From: a bacterium
GTDB lineage: Bacteria; Elusimicrobiota; Elusimicrobia; Elusimicrobiales; UBA9959
Direction: 5' to 3'
DNA: 46,338 bases
NCBI GenBank assembly: GCA_021811315.1
Contig: JAJZPF010000019.1
Location: forward strand, 1 to 46,338
Shown here: positions 41,240 to 46,338 of the stretch, piece by piece
How positions within the stretch are numbered: the stretch's first letter is position 1
Layout: each line of letters starts with the position of its first letter
Program-made: the position numbers and the translations under genes
The notes under the pieces: generated by a model
What the model was told of the DNA's origin: nothing
The model's database searches: none
Seen by the model: only the letters and a program-made list of their open reading frames with translations

Positions 41240-42990
41240 TTCGCCCCTTTCCGGGCGCAAAGCGCCTCGAGCTCCTTCACGAAAACAATAAGTTCCCAGT
41301 TCACCGACCTCTCGAGGCCGGCGGGGTGCCAGCGCAGGTAGGTATCGAGTTCCCGCTTCAGCTCGCGCAGCGGGAGCGCCCCCGCCAGGAGCGGGCCCGG
41401 CAGGTTCTGCGTGTCGCCGGGGCGGAGGTAGCGGAATTCATGCTCGGCCAGCCAGGCCGCCGGCACGGCGTCGCGCCGCACCAGCGCCGCGGTGGAATAA
41501 TCCCAGTAGACCACGGCCCAGTCTTTCCGCGGCAGGTAAAAAAGATAGGTCGGCCGCCAGGTCACGGCTTCGGCGCCGCCGGGCATCCGCTGCTTTACAG
41601 GCACGTTCGGCTCGTCCAGCTTTATCAGGGCCAGGCTGAATTTATATTTCGCTATGAGGTTCGCCCAATTCACCGGATTGCCGCTCAGGCCGGTAACTTC
41701 GGTTATCCGGTCGTGGAAAAGGTAGCGGCCGTCTATGAAAGCCTTGTAGTCTGGCCCCAGCTCCCAGCTTACCCAGCCGCCCCAGCTCCAGTAATTGTAG
41801 AGCTTAAGCCCGGAAAGCTCGGCTTTATTCCTCCGCAAAAAAGTCGCCATGCCCTCGGAGCCGTATTTGGCCAGCTGCGGTTTGCCGGTGTACTGCGTCC
41901 AGACCAGCTGGCTGTAGAACCACCAGGCGGCGGCCAGCCAGAGCGCCCCCCCGCCCCAGGCCAGGACGCGCCAGCGCAGGGCGGGCGCGGGCTTCTCCCA
42001 CGGCAAGGCCAGCGTATAGGCCAGGCCCGTGATCATAAAGAACGGTATGTGCCGCGAATGGTTCGCCGAGGCCCAGAGGAAGAAAAGAACGGCGGCCAGG
42101 TGCGGGTAAACCAGATGCCGGCGGCGCAGCAGGAAAAACACGAGGCTGCCCATCACGGCCGCGAGCGACAGCACATAAGGCCACTGGTAGGCGTTGGTCA
42201 GGTCGAAGGTGGCCCACTCCTGTATATGCTCCTGCAGGGTGTCGATGTACTTCTGGTGGTTGAGGATAACGGAATAGATCTTCCAGCCGTAGGGGTTGAC
42301 CAGGCTCGAGGCCAGCCCCAGGAAAAACAGCTTCAGGTATTCCAGGCTCCTGCCGGGGCGCGCGAACGGCCCTTTGCCGTAGATGAAGGGCAGCTCCTCG
42401 GCGAAGAACTCGCCGCCGGCGTAAAGGCCGATCAGCGCCAGGCCGTAAAGATAGCCGGCGTGGATATTGGCCCAGAGCGCGAAGAAAGCGAAAACCGCGG
42501 CCCGGGTCCGCCAGCCGGAGGGAAGGGAGGCCAGCCTGCTTTTCTCGAGATAATAAAGCGTGACGGAAAAGAAAAGGAAGGTAAAATTCTCCGGCCGCAG
42601 ATCGCAGTTCGGCATGATAGCCGCGGCGAAGAACGGAAGCAGGAAAGGCAGCGCGCCGCGCCGGCCGTAAAGCAGGGCCGTGGCGCGGAAAACCAGCATG
42701 GTCAGCGTCAGCAGCAGCACCTTGAAAAACAGCAGCGCCCAAAAACCGCCCGCTTTATACAGCAGGTAATAAAAAACCTGCGGCACCCATTCGAAATCCA
42801 CCCACTCGGCGCCGGCCAGCGGCCAGGAAAGGAAGTCCGTCCTCGGCGGCCCAAAATGCGCCACCGTGTATTTTCCCGCGGCAAGATGCCAGTAGATGTC
42901 CGGGTTTATGACCGGCATCAAAAAAACCGAGGCCGCGAAGGCGAAAGCCCCCCAGCCGAGAATATTTAAAACCCTGTCGCGGTCGTACAT
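41227..42990 (-). CDS. GT-C-like polytopic membrane protein
   Basis: A 587-residue membrane protein with about 9-11 hydrophobic helices in the first 390 residues and a soluble C-terminal domain of about 190. The first loop reads VINPDIYWHLAAGKY, with the aspartate pair position of GT-C glycosyltransferases (PMT/ArnT/oligosaccharyl-like). No family hit can be claimed by eye. It could transfer a sugar from a lipid-linked donor to a protein or glycan. TAGAAT lies nine bases before the ATG and there is no ribosome-binding site, so the mRNA may be leaderless. The MFS gene follows with an overlap of 13 bases. Confidence 0.7.
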   Translation of the reverse strand: MYDRDRVLNILGWGAFAFAASVFLMPVINPDIYWHLAAGKYTVAHFGPPRTDFLSWPLAGAEWVDFEWVPQVFYYLLYKAGGFWALLFFKVLLLTLTMLVFRATALLYGRRGALPFLLPFFAAAIMPNCDLRPENFTFLFFSVTLYYLEKSRLASLPSGWRTRAAVFAFFALWANIHAGYLYGLALIGLYAGGEFFAEELPFIYGKGPFARPGRSLEYLKLFFLGLASSLVNPYGWKIYSVILNHQKYIDTLQEHIQEWATFDLTNAYQWPYVLSLAAVMGSLVFFLLRRRHLVYPHLAAVLFFLWASANHSRHIPFFMITGLAYTLALPWEKPAPALRWRVLAWGGGALWLAAAWWFYSQLVWTQYTGKPQLAKYGSEGMATFLRRNKAELSGLKLYNYWSWGGWVSWELGPDYKAFIDGRYLFHDRITEVTGLSGNPVNWANLIAKYKFSLALIKLDEPNVPVKQRMPGGAEAVTWRPTYLFYLPRKDWAVVYWDYSTAALVRRDAVPAAWLAEHEFRYLRPGDTQNLPGPLLAGALPLRELKRELDTYLRWHPAGLERSVNWELIVFVKELEALCARKGAKCAK

Positions 42991-43374
42991 CGGTACTTAA
43001 TTCTATAAAATAGCCGCGGCCGATTGTGGAAAACCGCGACAAAGGCTCCTGCCAGGTTGCCGCATGGGCCGGGTTAGCAAAAGCCCCCCGGAAGGCGAGG
43101 CTTGCGTAGCGCCGGAATGCCTGCGTGGCCGCACCGGCCACTTTCTTGGGCGGCAGGCACTCGGTCACAGATAAACCGCATAGCGGTTTTCCGCGACCCC
43201 GGCTCGGCAATTTTTCGCTGTAAAAATTGCCTGCGCCCTTGTGGCCCGGACGCGAGGCATAATTATGCCTCGCTCTAAAGCCGGGCCTCACGGTGTGCGC
43301 GACGCCGATTTTGCGTTCCGGCCCATACGGCAACCAGCACGCAATAGCTGAATACTCAGCGAAATATAGTATTT
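42991..43374. ncRNA. Structured intergenic region, possible RNA or small repeat element
   Basis: A 384-base gap with no gene I can support. It holds many inverted repeats: 43028-43037 pairs with 43183-43192 (GGAAAACCGC / GCGGTTTTCC); a local hairpin AAACCGC ATA GCGGTTT at about 43173-43189 competes for the same arm; GTGGCCG / CGGCCAC near 43124-43141; GGCAATTTTT / AAAAATTGCC (43206-43215 with 43222-43231); and a perfect 22-base palindrome at 43252-43273. Such density suggests a folded RNA or a non-autonomous mobile repeat. It is not tRNA, tmRNA, RNase P or SRP RNA by their conserved blocks. Confidence 0.45.
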
Positions 43375-44439
43375 TTAATCGGGGACGTGGACTATGTAGC
43401 GGTTGATGCTGCCGGCGCTCATCGCGCCCATCATAGCGATGGCCCAGGCCTTGCCGGCAAGAGCGGCCTTCGCTACTTTAAGGAACGGTATAGGCGCGAA
43501 AGCCAGGAAGAAAACCGCGGAATTAAAAGCCAGCTTGGCCGAATCCGCGGCGATAGTCCCCGCGGCGGCGCCGTGCTTCGCGTCCCAGCGCACCCTGGCC
43601 CCGCCCTTTTCCACCGCCGAAAGATTGCTGTAGATAAGCAGCCCCTCGAAAGCGGAGGCCGCGGCGGCTTTCATCAGGGCCTTGGCCCTCTCTGAATTTT
43701 TCCCGGGATTCTTGGCTATCTCCCAGTTATTTTCGCGCATCTCGTTCCAGCGGTTGATGGCCTGGTGTATGCGGCCGTCCTCGCCTATATTGGCCGGGGC
43801 CTTGATCTTAATTTTCTCGGGGCCGCCGGCAGCCCCGGGCATGCCGGGGACGCTGGAGGCGAGCCGCTTTACAGGGCTGGCCGTAACTGCCGCCTGGCCG
43901 GCTGGCCTGGCTGCCTGGTAAACCGGCCCGGCGCCCTTAACCGGCGCCGCGGCCGCGCCCGCGCTACCGCCGTCAAAGAACCTGGAGGAGCCTTCCCTGG
44001 TGTTAAGGGCGCCGGAGGCGGCTCCCGCCTCGATAGCGTTAAGGGAAACCGACCGCGCCGCGGGCGCTTTCCCCCCGGCGGACTCGCGGAATTCCGCGCA
44101 GCCACTGCCGGCGAAATAGCGCAGCTCGGCTTTGAACTCGGGCGTGAAATATTTTTCCGTCTTGTCCAGGTCGCCCCGGTTCAGCGAGCAGTCTTTGAAT
44201 TTATTCAGCAGGGCGGCGACCTTGTTTTTCTTCTCCGCAAGCCCGTCCGCGGCGGCGGGACCAAGATCTTTTTTTACCTCTTTCAGGAAATCAGCGGTGA
44301 TGGCCGGGGGAAGTTTCGCGGCCTGCTCCGCGGACCAGGGCGCCGCGGCCTCCCTGTAAAGCGCCGGGCCGGCGAAAAGAGGCGCCGCCAAGTTAAGAGC
44401 GAGCGCCGCGGCCACCAGGATATTTTTACGGGTCTTCAT
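43375..44439 (-). CDS. Secreted hypothetical protein with C-terminal hydrophobic helices
   Basis: A 354-residue exported protein of unknown function. The signal peptide is about residues 1-23 (ending LFAG). Residues about 30-120 are helical with a Cys pair (C83, C113). Residues about 120-200 are Ala/Gly/Pro-rich and low complexity. Residues about 215-350 are helical, with two hydrophobic stretches (LAFNSAVFFLAFAPIPFLKV; AWAIAMMGAMSAGSI). No ribosome-binding site is visible; an A/T-rich box (TAGACT, then TATATA) lies within 16 bases of the ATG, so a leaderless message is possible. The structured gap follows its stop codon. Confidence 0.65.
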   Translation of the reverse strand: MKTRKNILVAAALALNLAAPLFAGPALYREAAAPWSAEQAAKLPPAITADFLKEVKKDLGPAAADGLAEKKNKVAALLNKFKDCSLNRGDLDKTEKYFTPEFKAELRYFAGSGCAEFRESAGGKAPAARSVSLNAIEAGAASGALNTREGSSRFFDGGSAGAAAAPVKGAGPVYQAARPAGQAAVTASPVKRLASSVPGMPGAAGGPEKIKIKAPANIGEDGRIHQAINRWNEMRENNWEIAKNPGKNSERAKALMKAAAASAFEGLLIYSNLSAVEKGGARVRWDAKHGAAAGTIAADSAKLAFNSAVFFLAFAPIPFLKVAKAALAGKAWAIAMMGAMSAGSINRYIVHVPD

Positions 44440-44505
44440 TTCTATATATAGTCTAGCCCGCGGACCGCCGGAACGAAAGCGTCTTAGTACCCAGCCGGGG
44501 GAATT

Positions 44506-44535
44506 AAAAAGGCCTACGCTGCCGTAGGCCTTTTT
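44506..44535 (-). terminator. Terminator after the phospholipase C-like gene
   Basis: A 13-base perfect stem (44506-44518 with 44523-44535; AAAAAGGCCTACG / CGTAGGCCTTTTT) with a four-base loop. It lies 18 bases after the stop of the minus-strand gene, and its T-run serves that strand. Confidence 0.92.
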
Positions 44536-44553
44536 ACCGCTTTGTTTTTACCT

Positions 44554-45843
44554 TCAACCGCCGCCGCCGAAAGAATACGGCTCAGCCGGGGGTTCCGGGA
44601 TCGTGTTCACCACGGACAGGAAAGCGCGGCTGTCGTTCTCGCGGATGCCGTCGGTATTTACGTCGGCCGGGACGGTATTCCCGTCCTCGTCGGTAAGCTG
44701 GACTTCGATATTATAAGTCCCTTCGGCGAGCTTGCTGGTATCCCACTTCGTCTTCAGCCCGCGGCTGAACAGGAAGTTTTCCGCGGGGACGTCCTCCGAA
44801 CCGCCGTCGGAGTTCTGGGAGGGATACAGCCCGCCCGACGGTTTGTCCATGGCCGCCGTCCCTTCCGTAAGAACGGAAGTCTCGCCCTTTGAATTCGTCA
44901 GGAGCACCGAATACTTTAAGTTCCTGGTCCTGTTATCCAGGGCTATAAAGTAGAGCTTCACTTTAGTTCCCGGAGTTATGACATTAGGATAAACGCTGAG
45001 GTCTTTCACAAGCGGGGGAAGCCGCCTGGAAGCCGATTCCATCACAGCCTTCGAGTAGCCGACCGCCGCGCCGAGCCGCTCAGCGGAGACTTCAGGCAGC
45101 CTGGAATACATGGTCCGGTTATTGGTACCGGCATGGCTATTGCTGCTGCCGGGCTTGTCTGCCCAGTAAGTGTAAGTGTCTTCGCCGCCGCCGTAGGAAC
45201 CGTGCGGCCCGAAAGTGACGTCCTCGCCGAACCTGGCCGCCTGGGGGGAAACGTTCCAGAACGGGACCTTGGTCTCCGGGTTAATCCAGCCTGCAAGACG
45301 GGAGCGGGTATCGTCCTGCATAAGCTGGTAATACTCGTACGGCGCTTTGGAAGAGTCTATCGCCGGAACCTCGCCGATGACGTCGCCGTAGAAAGCCGCA
45401 TAGGCCTCGAACCCGTCCGAGATGAAGTGATCGACGTTAGCCGCGTGGGGGGGAACGGCCATATCCTGCGTAAGGTGGCAGACCACGCCCAGGTTCTCGT
45501 AAGCGTCTCCGGGCTTCAGGGCTTTGTAATTCCCCATCACCCCGCCGGGGTTCTTCTTGTTCCCGGTTTCCCAGATCTCCCTGGGTTTGCCGCCGTTGTC
45601 GTGGATGCTCGCATGGCCGCTTTCGGAGGAGGAGGCGCTTTTCAAGATGGAGGAGACCCTGTCGAGGTCGGGGTAGACGTTCTTGTCTATGCGCTTAAGC
45701 GCCGCTTTAGCTATCGCTCTATGGGTAGAGCCGAAAACGGAACGCCAACGGTCCGTAGCGGCCGGGCCGGCTTCCTGCGCGAAAGCGCAATTCCCGCCCG
45801 CAAGCAGCAAAGCCATCACAAGGTTAAAAGTTTTTTCATTCAT
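44554..45843 (-). CDS. Secreted zinc-dependent phospholipase C/S1-P1-like protein
   Basis: A 429-residue exported protein (signal peptide about 1-22). Residues about 30-260 resemble zinc phospholipase C and S1/P1 nuclease: an N-terminal Trp (DRWRS), FGSTHRAIAKAAL, and the core LGVVCHLTQDMAVPPHAANVDHF, whose H and D residues match the zinc-binding HxxxD...H pattern. The remainder (about 295-429) is a beta-sandwich-like domain (VYPNVITPGTKVKLYFIALDNRTRNLKYSVLL), perhaps for binding. It could hydrolyse phospholipids or nucleic acids outside the cell. It ends in a Gly-rich tail. Promoter at 45915-45943; terminator at 44506-44535. Confidence 0.75.
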   Translation of the reverse strand: MNEKTFNLVMALLLAGGNCAFAQEAGPAATDRWRSVFGSTHRAIAKAALKRIDKNVYPDLDRVSSILKSASSSESGHASIHDNGGKPREIWETGNKKNPGGVMGNYKALKPGDAYENLGVVCHLTQDMAVPPHAANVDHFISDGFEAYAAFYGDVIGEVPAIDSSKAPYEYYQLMQDDTRSRLAGWINPETKVPFWNVSPQAARFGEDVTFGPHGSYGGGEDTYTYWADKPGSSNSHAGTNNRTMYSRLPEVSAERLGAAVGYSKAVMESASRRLPPLVKDLSVYPNVITPGTKVKLYFIALDNRTRNLKYSVLLTNSKGETSVLTEGTAAMDKPSGGLYPSQNSDGGSEDVPAENFLFSRGLKTKWDTSKLAEGTYNIEVQLTDEDGNTVPADVNTDGIRENDSRAFLSVVNTIPEPPAEPYSFGGGG

Positions 45844-46338
45844 TCTATGAGGTCTCCTCGATATTGTCGCTAAACTCGCCGCAGACCGACCGCGTTTCCA
45901 GAAGGTTCTACGATATTCTAGCTTGCGCCGGCGGAAAGGTTAAGTGGCTAAAGGCCCAGCCGCGCGATATCTTTGGACCTATAACTTTCAGGTACAATGG
46001 GTTTCTTTCCTGAAAATAGCCCCGCCGCCAGAATTTTCCGGGCCGGGGAAATAGCGGCTCTGTTTAATCCTCGCTGTTTTTATCTTTTCAGCGGCCCGGG
46101 GATCCACAACCTTAAAGGTGACCTATATAGGTAATCCTTATATTTCGCGCTTATATATTCAACTATGAACTCCGCTTTGTTTGAGCAAGGATCCTCGTTC
46201 TCGGTAAAAAGCCTTATATTTCAATGACTTTTCAGGATAGGCCTACTCCCATAGACCCAAGGGCCTATGCGGGGAGGGCCTAGAGAGGCCTAGGCCCCCC
46301 TGGGTATAAAAACAAGGCCGGCCTGGGTACTTGGCCAC
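45844..46338. other. Gene-free right end rich in inverted and direct repeats
   Basis: No gene is supported in these 495 bases. It contains ACCTATATAGGT (perfect palindrome, 46121-46132); CCTTATATTTC twice (46136-46146 and 46212-46222); TAGGCCTA (46238-46245); GGCCTA/TAGGCC about four times in 46238-46292; a nested hairpin about 46238-46283 (inner arms CATAGACCC / GGGCCTATG, one mismatch); and CCTGGGTA twice (46309-46316 and 46322-46329). TATAAA follows at about 46315-46320. It may be the leader of a gene or RNA operon beyond the window. Confidence 0.5.
45915..45943 (-). promoter_or_regulatory. Promoter of the phospholipase C-like gene
   Basis: Minus strand: -35 TTAACC (45938-45943), 17-base spacer, -10 TAGAAT (45915-45920), about 70 bases before the ATG. 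The leader holds GAGGAG about 12 bases before the start. Confidence 0.45.

Noticed and set aside
42755..43333. 192-codon minus-strand frame spanning the structured gap
   Set aside because: It overlaps the N-terminal coding part of the GT-C-like gene by over 200 bases in another frame, and its own sequence follows the inverted repeats. More likely the region is non-coding.
1..46338. tRNA, rRNA, CRISPR array or complete mobile element
   Set aside because: No T-arm GGTTCGAATCC-type stretch in intergenic DNA, no ribosomal RNA blocks, no regularly spaced repeats, and no transposase or integrase motif were found.

Overview
This window is GC-rich (by eye above 60%) and densely coding, with about 43 recognisable genes on both strands. 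It comes from a diderm bacterium with type IV pilin-like proteins, a CsgG-like lipoprotein, an outer-membrane barrel protein and many signal peptides. Ferredoxin-dependent 2-oxoacid metabolism (KorAB) suggests an anaerobe or facultative anaerobe. Large prepilins fused to carboxypeptidase-regulatory repeats, paired secreted subtilases, TPR proteins and a TatD-type radical SAM protein fit Elusimicrobiota or a related lineage. That placement is an inference and is not proven here. I see no tRNA, rRNA, CRISPR array, integrase or complete insertion sequence.

Layout. 1-1.5 kb: a REP-like fragment, a KOW-like protein, a SEC-C protein, the 3' remnant of a lost gene still coupled to the SEC-C gene, and an AT-rich 64-residue ORF. 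1.6-7.0 kb (minus strand): one promoter drives three prepilin-type proteins followed by an HPr-kinase-like ATPase and a PqqD-like protein, every junction overlapping. 7.1-10.1 kb: a secreted basic protein, a processive GT2 glycosyltransferase and a divergent membrane protein with Asn-Pro repeats. 10.2-12.8 kb: two secreted subtilases, each followed by a terminator. 12.9-17.8 kb: an ECF sigma / anti-sigma / Met-Gly-rich periplasmic protein operon, a TPR-SpoIID protein and a beta-barrel protein.

17.9-25.4 kb: korAB diverges from sucCD. Together they can turn 2-oxoglutarate into succinyl-CoA and then succinate plus ATP or GTP, with reduced ferredoxin. A CorA-like transporter and RimO follow. 25.4-33.1 kb is a long minus-strand run: phosphohexomutase, metK, a CheY-like and a CheC-like protein, a secreted protein, serS, a TPR protein, half an EamA transporter and a zincin. 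33.2-40 kb: glycerate kinase (with an embedded palindrome) diverges from a plus-strand run of radical SAM, membrane-anchored CBM48, GH57-like/glucodextranase-C, NIF3, CsgG-like lipoprotein and a class III adenylate cyclase fused to an RDD membrane domain. 40-45.8 kb (minus strand): an MFS transporter, a GT-C-like membrane protein, a structured 380-nt gap, a secreted hypothetical protein and a zinc phospholipase C-like protein. The last 0.5 kb has no gene but is rich in hairpins and GGCCTA motifs.

Most interesting: the pilin / HPr-kinase / PqqD operon as a possible pilin-modifying system; the adenylate cyclase-RDD fusion; the NP-repeat protein whose start codon abuts a promoter; the palindrome inside glycerate kinase; and the structured region at 43.0-43.37 kb.
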